Assembly: GCA_019163335.1 (NCBI GenBank)
Contig: JAFLKM010000041.1
Span: forward strand, 2,273-45,608
Length of the DNA: 43,336 nucleotides
Reading direction: 5' to 3'
Origin: Desulfobulbaceae bacterium
GTDB taxonomy: Bacteria; Desulfobacterota; Desulfobulbia; Desulfobulbales; Desulfocapsaceae
Shown one piece after another: positions 8,401 to 16,390 of the stretch. Numbering within the stretch: the first letter of the stretch is position 1; each line of letters starts with the position of its first letter. A model generated the notes under the pieces. The model was not told where the DNA came from, made no database searches, and saw only the letters and a program-made list of their open reading frames with translations. Position numbers and translations under genes: made by a program.

Positions 8401-8544
8401 ACCGGAGCCGGTGCAGCAGCGAGGAACTCCATCGGCCTGGTGCTGGTTGGCGGCATTACCATCGGTACCCTTTTCACCCTCTTTGTGGTGCCGTCAATCT
8501 ATATGCTGGTTGCACATAATCGAAAATTACCCAGCGAAAAGTGA
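5473..8544 (+). CDS. RND family multidrug efflux transporter (HAE1/AcrB type)
   Basis: A 1023-residue inner-membrane proton-driven pump. It starts with the classic FTDIFIRRPVLAMVVSLII first helix and has two large periplasmic loops (about residues 35-335 and 560-860). The proton-relay residues are in place: D401/D402 (VGLVVDDAIIVVEN) in TM4 and K925 (LVAKNGILIVEF) in TM10. The length fits AcrB, MexB and MdtB homologues. The substrate is unknown; the RND class exports hydrophobic drugs, dyes, bile salts or solvents. The gene belongs to the tetR-adaptor-pump-TolC set but is separated from the adaptor by 271 bp holding one and a half repeat copies, so pump expression may be modulated there. Confidence 0.95.
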   Translation: MNFTDIFIRRPVLAMVVSLIIIIAGLQAIKSVNVRQYPRSENSTVTITTVYIGASAELVRGFITTPLERAIAAADGIDYLQSQSAQGVSTISARLKLNYDATKALAEISSKVDQVRADLPPEAEVPIINIESADSEFAAAYLSFTSDDLAQNEITDYLTRIVQPRLSALAGVQRADILGGRTFAMRIWLKPDRLAAYNITPVQVRQALAANNYLAALGHTKGSLIQVNLTADTNLRTIQDFKQLIVRSENGANIRIEDIGEVVLGAEDYDAEVRFSGKTAVFMGIWPLPNANSLDVIELVKKEMAAIQGDLPSGMQARIAYDSTDYINNAIHEVLKTLGDTMLIVVVIIFLFLGSFRSVFIPVITIPLSLIGAVFLMQIFGFTINLLTLLAIVLSVGLVVDDAIIVVENIERHIRKGLTPYDAAIVGARELVGPIIAMTVTLAAVYAPIGLQGGLTGALFREFAFTLAGAVTISGIVALTLSPMMSAKLLKPGLNEHGLAGRISRDFDRLKAFYGRLLDQTLAARPAVYLVWIVISLLAIPMFRMSATELAPAEDQGVIFGIIDAAANSTLEQTSYYAALANEVFLGEPETQFTFQVTLPSSGFSGLVTKPWSERERTVFEILPGIQKKLGAIPGISVFPVIQPSLPGGGQFPVEFVLASTAEPEQILEFARALQMKAMASGKFAFPPLIDTKIDQPQAELVINRDRVADLGLNLQQVGADISSMLGGNFVNRFDIAGRSYKVIPQIQRSDRLNPDQLRNIYITGPNGQMVPLSSVATIQNSTVPRSMNRFQQLNAVTISGVAMIPLDEALRFLEDEAAQILPQGYNIDYTGESRQLRSEGNRFLPAFGLAVVLIFLALAAQFNSFRDPFVILAGSVPLALFGALIFTFLKIPNPNIPFWTNGWTTTLNIYSQVGLITLVGLVAKNGILIVEFANKLQDQGLTKLEAIHEASMTRLRPILMTSCATAAGHFPLTLVTGAGAAARNSIGLVLVGGITIGTLFTLFVVPSIYMLVAHNRKLPSEK

Positions 8545-8588
8545 AATTTTTAACAAATAGGGTATAGTCACCCCATCGTTGCAGCTTA

Positions 8589-8668
8589 TTAGTGCCTTAC
8601 AGATTATTTTCTTATTTTTTTTGCAAGATAATAATATGTAAGGCACTAATCCCCGTTCATCTGGGTTA
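8589..8668 (+). repeat. Long hairpin, diverged copy of the structured repeat (copy F)
   Basis: TTAGTGCCTTAC pairs over 12 bp with GTAAGGCACTAA and encloses a further, less regular AT-rich helix around a loop of eight T residues. The downstream segment reads AATCCCCG where other copies have CTTATGCCG, followed by a short CCC/GGG hairpin. The TTAG start, enclosing stem and T-rich loop match the family. It lies between the RND pump and TolC genes. The T run is in the loop rather than after the stem, so it is not a normal terminator. Confidence 0.65.
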
Positions 8669-8679
8669 AAGGAAAAATA

Positions 8680-10062
8680 ATGCAAAAGAAAATATCCATA
8701 ACAGTCTTATTGCTGGCCACAATCCTTGCCAGCCTGTCATTCAGTCAGCCTGATTTGCACGCTGAATCCAATGTTCCAATGGTGATTGAAGCTGAAAAAC
8801 CAACTCTTGTTCCCACTATCGCTCCTGGTGAAACCCTTACCCTCGCAAAAGTCGTTGCCATAACCCGTCAGAATCAACCGGCCATCACTGCCGCGCAAGG
8901 GAATGTCAAAGCCGGCGAAAGTAGAATCGGTCAGGCTAAGTCAGCATATTTCCCACAAGTCAACGGGAGTGGCGGCTACGATCGGATGTCGCCGGAAGGA
9001 AATATCTATGGGGTTTCCGACGACAGCGCCTACGACCGGGTAGCAACCGGAGTCAATGCGAGCCAATTGCTCTATGATTTTGGTAGAACCAACACCAAGG
9101 TTGAGATCCAGAAAACCAATCTCGATTCAGCCCGGGCAGATCTCAACTTCGCAGATGATTGGGCGGTCTACAAAGCCAAACTGGCATATTATGACATCCT
9201 GAAGATTGCTCGTAATAAAGAGGCCGCTGCTGAAACCGTCAAACAGTTCGAGCAACATCTGGAACAAGCCAAAGGATTTTTTGCCGCCGGTGTCAAGCCC
9301 AAATATGATGTCACTAAGGCTGAAGTTGATCTCAGTCGTGCAAAACTCCTGCAGATCCAGGTAGGAAACAACCTGCGCCTGGCAAGAGTGACCCTCAATA
9401 ACGCCATGGGCCTTCCTGACGCCCCCGACTATCAGCTTGAAGACACCCTGAATTCAGCCAAGTTTACCCTTCCCTTTGAGCAGGCCCTCCCCATGGCCCT
9501 GGATCATCGCCCTGACCTCAAAGCCTTGGTCCTGAAGAAACAGTCCGCCCTGCAATCTGTGGATTTGGCCCGCAAAGGAGATGCGCCGTCTCTTTCAGGC
9601 GGAGCCGGTATCGCCTACTCTGGTGACGTGGACACTATGGATGAAGGCTGGAATGCCGGTGTTTCCCTCACGGTCCCCATCTTCAACGGCCATCTGACCC
9701 GACACCAGATCGGCGAGGCCCAGGCCAACGCTGACATTCTGGCAGCCAATGTGATCGCCTTGCAACAGACAATCCACAAGGAAGTCCAGCAAAGCTATCT
9801 TAACCTGTACGAGGCAGAAGAACGGATCTCCGTTACCAGGCTCGCCATCCAGCAGGCTGAAGAAAATTCCCGTATTGCTTCAGGCCGGTACAGGGCAGGA
9901 GTAGGAAGCCCAGTGGAAGTCACTGATGCGGACACTCTCCTGGTTCAGGCTAAAGCCGATCACAATCAGTCTCTTTATGACTACCGTATGGCCCAGACCA
10001 CCATTGAACAAACCATCGGCCGCACTCAAGAATCTGATGACCTCACATCTCCTGCAAAATAA
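8680..10062 (+). CDS. TolC family outer-membrane efflux channel
   Basis: A 460-residue outer-membrane factor with a signal peptide (MQKKISITVLLLATILASLS, cleavage near residue 28). It has two homologous halves rich in long helices, each opening with a TolC-like element: TLAKVVAITRQNQPAITAA near residue 52 and FEQALPMALDHRPDLKALV in the second half. GYDRMSPEG and ASQLLYDFGRT fit the beta-barrel strands. It completes the tripartite pump and would join the adaptor in the periplasm. AAGG precedes the ATG at close to normal spacing. Downstream to 10320 there is no gene, only an irregular hairpin near 10076-10117 (TGCTT/AAGCA and CATCAA/TTGATG) that could be a terminator remnant or a decayed repeat copy. 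Confidence 0.93.
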   Translation: MQKKISITVLLLATILASLSFSQPDLHAESNVPMVIEAEKPTLVPTIAPGETLTLAKVVAITRQNQPAITAAQGNVKAGESRIGQAKSAYFPQVNGSGGYDRMSPEGNIYGVSDDSAYDRVATGVNASQLLYDFGRTNTKVEIQKTNLDSARADLNFADDWAVYKAKLAYYDILKIARNKEAAAETVKQFEQHLEQAKGFFAAGVKPKYDVTKAEVDLSRAKLLQIQVGNNLRLARVTLNNAMGLPDAPDYQLEDTLNSAKFTLPFEQALPMALDHRPDLKALVLKKQSALQSVDLARKGDAPSLSGGAGIAYSGDVDTMDEGWNAGVSLTVPIFNGHLTRHQIGEAQANADILAANVIALQQTIHKEVQQSYLNLYEAEERISVTRLAIQQAEENSRIASGRYRAGVGSPVEVTDADTLLVQAKADHNQSLYDYRMAQTTIEQTIGRTQESDDLTSPAK

Positions 10063-10320
10063 CAAGAATCCTTCCTGCTTGGCATCAAAGTTTTTCTGAC
10101 GCTTGATGTAAAAAGCAAAATTAGCGGACTTTTCCCATTGCATTCCTCCGGAAAAGACCTATTTTAGTTTGCTTTGTTGAGCATCCATCCGTACCGAGAA
10201 ACCAGGCTGTGCCTCAGCACCCCTGAACAAAATCCTATCCTTTTTCATTTATTCCACTATCCTGATTTCTGTTACATCCCAGTTTCAGGACAATGAATAC
10301 CCGTAACCCCTTGAACTATC

Positions 10321-11910
10321 ATGAGCAAACAGCTTGAACAGGAAATTGCCAAACGTCGAACCTTCGGCATAATCAGCCATCCCGACGCCGGAAAAACTAC
10401 CCTCACCGAAAAGCTCCTTCTTTATGGCGGCGCCATTAATCTAGCCGGAGCGGTCAAATCGCGTAAGGTTGCTCGCCACGCCACCAGCGACTGGATGGCC
10501 ATCGAGCAGGAACGCGGCATCTCGGTTACCACCTCAGTGATGAAGTTTACCTACCGCGATTACGAGGTCAATCTGCTGGACACTCCAGGCCATCAGGATT
10601 TCTCGGAAGATACCTACCGAGTCCTCACTGCCGTGGATTCAGCAATCATGGTTATCGATAACGCCAAAGGGGTTGAGGCTCAGACTGAGAAATTGATGGA
10701 GGTGTGCCGCATGCGTAATACGCCGCTGATCACCTTTATTAACAAACTGGATCGGGAGGGAATGGCGCCGCTTGACATCCTGGCGGAGATTGAAGAAAAA
10801 CTGCAGATTGAGTGTGCCCCTCTCTCCTGGCCCATTGGCATGGGCAAGACCTTCAAAGGGGTTTACAACCTTTACCGAAAACAACTCCACCTGTTCACCC
10901 CCGGCCAGGAGACTAGAGACCAACCGGGAATCACCATCGAATCATTGGATGATCCGCGCCTTGACCAACTGGTTGGCGCTCATCAAGCCGACGAACTGCG
11001 TACTGATATCGAGTTACTGGCCGGGGCAGCCAACCCCTTTGACTACGATCACTTTATAAAGGCCAATCAAACCCCGGTATTTTTCGGCAGCGCGGTCAAC
11101 AACTTCGGGGTCCAGGAACTCCTCGACGCCTTTGTCGAAATGGCCCCGCCGCCCGGTCCACGGGCGGCGATTACCCGTGATGTGGACCCCACGGAGGAGG
11201 ATTTTTCCGGTTTTGTCTTTAAGATCCAGGCCAACATGAATCCGGCACACCGCGACCGCATCGCTTTCTTTCGAATCTGCTCGGGAAAATTTACCCGCGG
11301 CATGAAAGTCCGCCATCATCGTTTGGATAAAGACATCACTCTTGCCAATGCTACCATCTTCATGGCCCAGGACCGTGCCAATGTGGAAGAGGCCTGGCCC
11401 GGTGATATCATCGGCCTGCACAACCATGGAACCATCAAAATCGGCGACACCTTTACGCCCAAGGAAGCACTCAAGTTTACCGGCATCCCCAACTTTGCCC
11501 CGGAACACTTTCGCCGCGTTTTGCTGAAGAATCCCCTGAAGATGAAACAGTTGCAAAAGGGCTTGATCCAACTGGCAGAAGAGGGCGCAGTTCAGGTCTT
11601 TCGACCGCTCATTGGAGCTGACTATATTATGGGAGCAGTGGGCGTACTCCAGTTTGAGGTCACCATGGCCCGGCTAAAAAATGAATATGGCGTCGATGCC
11701 GTCTATGAGCCGGTGAATTTCCAGGCCGCCCGCTGGGTGAGCTGTGAAGATCCAAAGAAAATGGCGGAATTTGAGAAAAAGAATCAGGCGACACTGGCCC
11801 GGGACGCGGAAGGATTTCTGACCTATCTGGCTCAGAATAATTGGATGTTGAACTTTTTTATGGAAAAATGGCCAGCCATTGAGTTCCATAAAACTCGAGA
11901 GAATGTTTAG
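10321..11910 (+). CDS. prfC: Peptide chain release factor 3
   Basis: A GTPase that recycles release factors RF1 and RF2 from the ribosome after termination. It has 529 residues, the usual RF3 length. GTPase motifs are intact: G1 [10 protein letters not shown] (about 19-28), the switch region [11 protein letters not shown]3 DTPGHQDF and G4 NKLDRE. EF-G-like domain II ([19 protein letters not shown]) and the RF3-specific C-terminal part ([23 protein letters not shown]) follow. It appears to be monocistronic. No clear ribosome binding site precedes the ATG. The stop TAG coincides with the 5' end of a structured repeat. Confidence 0.97.
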   Translation: MSKQLEQEIAKRRTFGIISHPDAGKTTLTEKLLLYGGAINLAGAVKSRKVARHATSDWMAIEQERGISVTTSVMKFTYRDYEVNLLDTPGHQDFSEDTYRVLTAVDSAIMVIDNAKGVEAQTEKLMEVCRMRNTPLITFINKLDREGMAPLDILAEIEEKLQIECAPLSWPIGMGKTFKGVYNLYRKQLHLFTPGQETRDQPGITIESLDDPRLDQLVGAHQADELRTDIELLAGAANPFDYDHFIKANQTPVFFGSAVNNFGVQELLDAFVEMAPPPGPRAAITRDVDPTEEDFSGFVFKIQANMNPAHRDRIAFFRICSGKFTRGMKVRHHRLDKDITLANATIFMAQDRANVEEAWPGDIIGLHNHGTIKIGDTFTPKEALKFTGIPNFAPEHFRRVLLKNPLKMKQLQKGLIQLAEEGAVQVFRPLIGADYIMGAVGVLQFEVTMARLKNEYGVDAVYEPVNFQAARWVSCEDPKKMAEFEKKNQATLARDAEGFLTYLAQNNWMLNFFMEKWPAIEFHKTRENV

Positions 11911-11990
11911 GAGATGTTACATAACAGCCAATGCTGTTATGGCTGTTATGTTTACAGATCCTTATGCCGCCGGCTTTTCGGCGGCGACCA
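11907..11990 (+). repeat. Copy of the dispersed structured repeat after prfC (copy C)
   Basis: TTAG at the start contains the prfC stop. The outer arms AGGAGATGT and ACAGATCCT pair at seven of nine positions. Inside, ACATAACAGCC pairs perfectly over 11 bp with GGCTGTTATGT. CTTATGCCG is followed by GCCGCC pairing with GGCGGC. This copy lacks the T run in the first loop, unlike the others. Confidence 0.82.
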
Positions 11991-12074
11991 GCCCACCACA
12001 ACTGAAATCAAAGCAGTTCGTCTTACCTCTTACCTACTAAACTGATATCGTGATACCCACACTTTCCGTATCAG

Positions 12075-12404
12075 TTATATCTCTTCCGATTCCTGCGGAA
12101 GGTCAGTCTGCAACTCCGGCTCCTCGTCATCAACGAAAACAATTGCCTTGCCTTCAGATAAGGCTGTTGCCAATTTTTTTCTGGCAGTGGCAACAATCCG
12201 TTGAATAGTTCCTCGCGACACCCCCATAAATTTTCCTGCCTCTTCCTGGGTTAATCCGTCACGATCGCAAAGCCTGAGTGCCTCCAGTTCATCACGAAAC
12301 AACTCAATCCGGTCAAGCTTACTAAAGGGAGTACCGGTTGGCTTAAAGGCGCGGCCACAGAAATTCCCCTGACATTGGCGTATTTTTTTAGGACGTGGAG
12401 ACAT
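12075..12404 (-). CDS. DUF134 (UPF0251) family putative DNA-binding protein
   Basis: A 109-residue protein with the DUF134 opening MSPRPKKIRQC and the conserved FKPTGTP segment. A sigma-70-region-4-like helix-turn-helix follows at about residues 40-80 (DELEALRLCDRDGLTQEEA, then MGVSRGTIQRIVATARKKLA). The C-terminal 20 residues are acidic. It is probably a cytoplasmic regulator. DUF134 genes are often found beside NifX-like genes in anaerobes, and the NifX-like gene lies just upstream here, which supports a functional link. A strong hairpin between them suggests separate transcripts or partial read-through. The physiological target is unknown. Confidence 0.9.
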   Translation of the reverse strand: MSPRPKKIRQCQGNFCGRAFKPTGTPFSKLDRIELFRDELEALRLCDRDGLTQEEAGKFMGVSRGTIQRIVATARKKLATALSEGKAIVFVDDEEPELQTDLPQESEEI

Positions 12405-12458
12405 ATTGTTTTTCGCAAGTAAAAGAAATTTTAAAAAAAGGGAAAAAGAAATAAATAT

Positions 12459-12494
12459 GGCAGCAGGTATGGTCGAATTTCCACACCTGCTGCC
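12459..12494 (-). terminator. Hairpin terminator after the NifX-like gene
   Basis: GGCAGCAGGT (12459-12468) pairs perfectly over 10 bp with ACCTGCTGCC (12485-12494), with an inner TGG/CCA helix. On the minus strand it lies about 60 bp after the stop of the NifX-like gene and is followed by a long T-rich stretch with an unbroken run of seven T, as expected for intrinsic termination. Confidence 0.65.
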
Positions 12495-12553
12495 ACCACT
12501 TATTTTTTAATACTATAGAAACAATCACAAATCAATTTATTAAAAAGAATCAA

Positions 12554-12943
12554 TTAATGATGGTCATGCCCATCCCCACCGCAAACCTGATCAGCACGCA
12601 TCACGGGCAGGTTGCCAGCCAGAAAATGTTCAACAACCGTTGCTACATCTGTAATTGTATTACGATCAGCCCAATAAACATCAATGCCGACCTGATTAAA
12701 TCCCTGCAATGGACGTGCGCCCATGCCACCGACAACAATAGCTTGGACCTTGGCATCATGAAGAACATTTACAGGAACCATACATCCTCCTGACACATGT
12801 TCAGGGGTGGGAACAAGCTCAATGGTCTTAATTTGCTTATTATCATCCAGCTCGATAATAGTAAAAATATCGCAATGGCCAAAATGACCTGAACGAAGGG
12901 CCTGCATCCCACCTGGATTGTCTGTTGGAATTGCTATACGCAT
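12554..12943 (-). CDS. NifX/dinitrogenase iron-molybdenum cofactor family protein
   Basis: A 129-residue protein of the NifB/NifX/VnfX-type fold found widely in anaerobes. It begins MRIAIPTD and contains the conserved RSGHFGHCDIFTI, SGGCMVPVNVLHD and VVGGMGARPLQGF segments. The C terminus ends with histidines (GHDHH), a likely metal-binding tail. True NifX binds the FeMo-cofactor precursor, but stand-alone members such as this one occur without nitrogenase and have uncertain roles in metal-cluster handling. No nif structural gene is in the window. AAGGAG lies six bases before the ATG. It is probably linked to the DUF134 gene downstream. Confidence 0.88.
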   Translation of the reverse strand: MRIAIPTDNPGGMQALRSGHFGHCDIFTIIELDDNKQIKTIELVPTPEHVSGGCMVPVNVLHDAKVQAIVVGGMGARPLQGFNQVGIDVYWADRNTITDVATVVEHFLAGNLPVMRADQVCGGDGHDHH

Positions 12944-13426
12944 TTTTCACTTCTCCTTAAGTAACCGGCACAGCCGGAAATGTTGAGATTATCTTAAATT
13001 CTAAATTTCTTACGATACTCCAAAATAATTTGTGGTAATAAAATTCCATTCTGCTGACGATCAACTACTCACTCCCCCTAAAGCCCCCCTCTCGATCAAC
13101 TCTTTGCTTTTTCGAACCTATCCCGTTAACAATGAACAATTTTGCTAAAAATCTCAGCACGAAATCCTCTAACCACAATCATGCTAACAAACATATACAC
13201 AAATAACCATCTGCTTCTTTTCTGTCAAGAAAATTACTTCCATCGATCATGGCCCAAGACAATTTACATTTCCCCGAGCAGAGAATAGAATTCTACAACA
13301 GGTAGGGCATCGAAAGAACTCATCGTGACATATATGACAATATCAAGTAAGATTTATCCATAAAAATCATAACTCCCTGTTGTTATCTCCCATCATTTCA
13401 GTATATTATTCTTTTTAGACCATTTT
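12944..13426. other. Intergenic region between divergent NifX-like and DUF4390 genes
   Basis: This AT-rich stretch of 483 bp has no credible reading frame. It must hold the promoters of both divergent genes. A weak sigma-70-like pair lies on the plus strand at 13380-13385 (TTGTTA) and 13402-13407 (TATATT) with a 16-bp spacer, 20 bp before the DUF4390 start. A direct repeat TGACA-TATA-TGACA lies near 13326. I see no riboswitch, repeat copy or RNA gene. Confidence 0.5.
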
Positions 13427-14005
13427 ATGCGACGAAAGCTCCTCTTTTATGTGTTCCCTCTGCTCCTGATTATTTTACTTCATGCTAGTCCTGTCCGGGC
13501 CGGCCAAGAAGGTCGAGACGCCTATTTCTCCGATCTTATCATTACCACTTCAAAAACCCATCTGCTTCTTTTTGGCCTTGTCAACAATGGCATCAACGAC
13601 GAAATGCTGGAAGGACTGCACAATGGCATTCCCATTCATTTCACCTTTTGGGTCGAGCTCAATAAAGTCGAGAAAAACTGGCCAGATCTGCTCCTTGCCT
13701 CCATGCAGTTTCATCATATCCTGACCTATGATACTCTGCAGGAAAATTACCGGATCGAAACAAGTGAGAGAAAACAGAAATCGGAGTTCTTCCCAGAACT
13801 CAGCGAGGCCGTCAAGGCTATGAATGAAATCAATGGACTATTAGTTGTTGATCTAACCCAACTCATTCCCGAAAATTCCTATCAACTTCGACTGAAAGCA
13901 ATGCTGTATGAAAACATCCTCCCCATGAAACTTCATCATATTGTCCCTTTCACCTCTTGGTGGAATGTTGAGACTGACTGGCATACCGTTGAATTTACTT
14001 ATTAG
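13427..14005 (+). CDS. DUF4390 domain protein, exported, upstream of ntrY
   Basis: A 192-residue protein with a clear signal peptide (about residues 1-25, ending VRAGQ). The mature part has the DUF4390 pattern: a short beta-strand start (DAYFSDLIITTSKTHLLLFG), GIPIHFTFWVELNK, a YRIETSE segment and a final FTSWWNVETDWHTVEFTY. In proteobacteria DUF4390 genes commonly sit directly before an NtrY-like kinase, and here ntrY starts 18 bp downstream. A periplasmic accessory or signal-input role for the kinase is a reasonable inference but not shown. No enzymatic motif is visible. Confidence 0.85.
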   Translation: MRRKLLFYVFPLLLIILLHASPVRAGQEGRDAYFSDLIITTSKTHLLLFGLVNNGINDEMLEGLHNGIPIHFTFWVELNKVEKNWPDLLLASMQFHHILTYDTLQENYRIETSERKQKSEFFPELSEAVKAMNEINGLLVVDLTQLIPENSYQLRLKAMLYENILPMKLHHIVPFTSWWNVETDWHTVEFTY

Positions 14006-14023
14006 CTTTCTCCCCCAGCGGCC

Positions 14024-16324
14024 ATGAACAAATCAGAACAAAACAACCTGCGGCCTGAATCTGTCTGGGAAAAGCCACCACTGAATGCGGCTCAGCGTCT
14101 GCAGAAAAAAAAAATTATCCGCCTGGTTATTCTCATCTGCTTAGGCCTTCTCCCCCTCTTTGCCTGGCTTGAAAAAAACCTGCTCAACAATGATGTCACC
14201 CTGCCCATCAACAGCAACCTTCTCCTCTTTGGCATTATCAATCTCAATGTGTTGCTGGTACTGCTCCTATTCTTTCTCGTTTTGCGAAACCTTGCTGAGC
14301 TTCTCTTTGAAAGCCGCCAGAAATTTTTAGGCTTCAAACTGAAAACAAAACTGGTGACTTCGTTTATCTGCCTTTCTCTCATTCCTGCTGTTCTGCTTTT
14401 TTTTGTAGCTTTGCAATTTATCTCCACCAGCATGGACTACTGGTTTAACACCAATATTGAACGTTCCCTGCAGGAATCTTTGGAGTTAGCCAAATCAGTA
14501 CGTCAAGAACAAAAAAATCAGGTTAAAGCAGAAAGCCAAATGGTTGAAGAACTCCTTTCCAAGAAGAGGCTGTCCACTGACGACCCCATTACTCTTCAGA
14601 AAATACTGGAAGACATTCTTGCCTCCCATTTCGTTAATGGGCCGGATCTTTTGGGTCTCATTACCAATGAGCAGAACATCGAAGTCGCGGCTTCCCTTCA
14701 GGGCCGTCTCACAGAGATAACACTCCCGGTAATTCCAATCAGCACGCTCCATGAGGTACGGGAGAAAAAAGAAAAAATTATTCTTATCCAGGAGTCTCCG
14801 CAAGGTGATCTTATTCGCTGCATTGCCCTGATCCCCATGCCTCAACCCTCACTCGGGCAAACGATTTTGATTACCACCAGATTTATCAAAGATGAACAAA
14901 AAAATCGCATGACCCTTATAACCAAGGGAATCGAGGATTATCGGCAACTCAAGCATTTAAAAAAACCATTTAAATTCTGGCTCCTGGCGGTACTCTTGCT
15001 TGTCACCCTGCTTATTGTTTTTGCTGCTGTCTGGTTCGGTTTCTATATAGCCAAAGGAATCACCGACCCCATCAACAAACTGGCCATCGCCACTAAGAGG
15101 GTTGCCGAAGGCGATCTAGGCTTTGTTCTTGAGAAAAAAGCCGACGACGAAATGGGGTTGCTGGTGGAATCTTTCAACACCATGACCACCAACCTGAATT
15201 TAAGCAATACCAGACTTGAAGACGTCCATGAAGCACTGCGAAGAAGTTCTCAAGAGTCAGAGCAACGCCGGCGTTACACTGAAATTATCCTCCAGAATGT
15301 TGCCGCCGGCGTCATTTCACTGGATAATTCCGGCCGGATTACCACCATTAACCGTTTTGCCGAAAAACTTCTGCACATTGAAAAAGATCTCTTTCTCAAT
15401 CATTCCTATCAGGAAGTTCTGTTTAAAGGACACGCCGATATCATCACCGGCTTTATCAACGAGTTGAGTATTACCGGGAGAACGTCCATTGAACAGCACC
15501 TGAAGCTCAGCATCCTTAAGGAGAAATTCTCATTACTGGTCAATTTTACTCGATTGGAGGATGAAAACGGAAACTCTTTGGGTTTTGTCCTGGTCTTTGA
15601 CAACCTGACAAAACTTGAAAAGATGCAGCGCATGGCCGCCTGGCGGGAGGTTGCCAGACGCATCGCCCATGAGATCAAAAACCCCCTCACTCCCATCCAA
15701 CTCTCCGCTCAGCGTCTGCGCAGACGCTATCCTGAAATCCTGAATGAAGAAAACAGTGTCTTTGATCAATGCACCCACACCATAATCAAGCAGGTGGATG
15801 AGTTGAAACGGTTAGTCAGTGAATTTTCTCAATTTGCCAGAATGCCTAAGATCCAGCAGGCGGCTGCCAATCTTGGCAAGATCACCAAGGAAGTTCTCTT
15901 TCTCTACCAGGAGGCCCACAAAGAAATCCATTTCACCTGTCAGGAGACGGAACCTATTCCCATATTCAGTTTTGATGAAGAGCAGATCAAGCGATGCCTG
16001 ATTAACCTTCTGGACAATGCTGTTGCAGTTTTAGCCGATGACAGTACAATAAGCCCCTCAATAGACATCTCTCTTTCCTTGAACGATGAAAAGGAAAGCG
16101 TCTTTATCAAGATCGCTGATAATGGCCCGGGCATCCCTGAGGAGGACAAGCCAAAGCTCTTCGAGCCCTATTTCTCCACCAAGAAAACTGGAACAGGCCT
16201 GGGACTTGCCATCATTTCCACCATTGTCGCTGACCACAACGGCTACATCCGGGTTCTGAACAACACTCCCCATGGCTCAATCTTTATTATTGAACTCCCC
16301 CTGTTTCAACAAGTAACAAGCTAA
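14024..16324 (+). CDS. NtrY-like membrane sensor histidine kinase
   Basis: A 766-residue kinase. Three membrane segments lie at about 31-50, 66-90 and 105-128, and a periplasmic region of about 180 residues ends at a fourth segment (about 318-342). HAMP (about 343-395), a PAS domain (about 425-530), a HisKA domain with H549 in RRIAHEIKNPLTPIQLSAQR, and a HATPase domain follow. The HATPase has its N box (LINLLDNA), DNGPGIP and TGTGLGLAI. LTPIQLSAQRLRRRY after the histidine is typical of NtrY. It should phosphorylate the sigma-54 activator encoded 66 bp downstream. NtrYX systems are linked to nitrogen, redox or envelope signals; the stimulus here is unknown. The gene symbol is withheld because orthology to ntrY is not proven. 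Confidence 0.93.
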   Translation: MNKSEQNNLRPESVWEKPPLNAAQRLQKKKIIRLVILICLGLLPLFAWLEKNLLNNDVTLPINSNLLLFGIINLNVLLVLLLFFLVLRNLAELLFESRQKFLGFKLKTKLVTSFICLSLIPAVLLFFVALQFISTSMDYWFNTNIERSLQESLELAKSVRQEQKNQVKAESQMVEELLSKKRLSTDDPITLQKILEDILASHFVNGPDLLGLITNEQNIEVAASLQGRLTEITLPVIPISTLHEVREKKEKIILIQESPQGDLIRCIALIPMPQPSLGQTILITTRFIKDEQKNRMTLITKGIEDYRQLKHLKKPFKFWLLAVLLLVTLLIVFAAVWFGFYIAKGITDPINKLAIATKRVAEGDLGFVLEKKADDEMGLLVESFNTMTTNLNLSNTRLEDVHEALRRSSQESEQRRRYTEIILQNVAAGVISLDNSGRITTINRFAEKLLHIEKDLFLNHSYQEVLFKGHADIITGFINELSITGRTSIEQHLKLSILKEKFSLLVNFTRLEDENGNSLGFVLVFDNLTKLEKMQRMAAWREVARRIAHEIKNPLTPIQLSAQRLRRRYPEILNEENSVFDQCTHTIIKQVDELKRLVSEFSQFARMPKIQQAAANLGKITKEVLFLYQEAHKEIHFTCQETEPIPIFSFDEEQIKRCLINLLDNAVAVLADDSTISPSIDISLSLNDEKESVFIKIADNGPGIPEEDKPKLFEPYFSTKKTGTGLGLAIISTIVADHNGYIRVLNNTPHGSIFIIELPLFQQVTS

Positions 16325-16390
16325 GGGCTTTGAACCAGTTTATTTATTATCTCAATTTTTATATTTTCAGAAAACATCCTCAGATAAAAG

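Noticed and set aside
12040-12076. Inverted repeat AACTGATA/TATCAGTT at the 3' end of the DUF134 gene
   Set aside because: Eight pairs with a 21-base loop and no T run; too weak to call a terminator.
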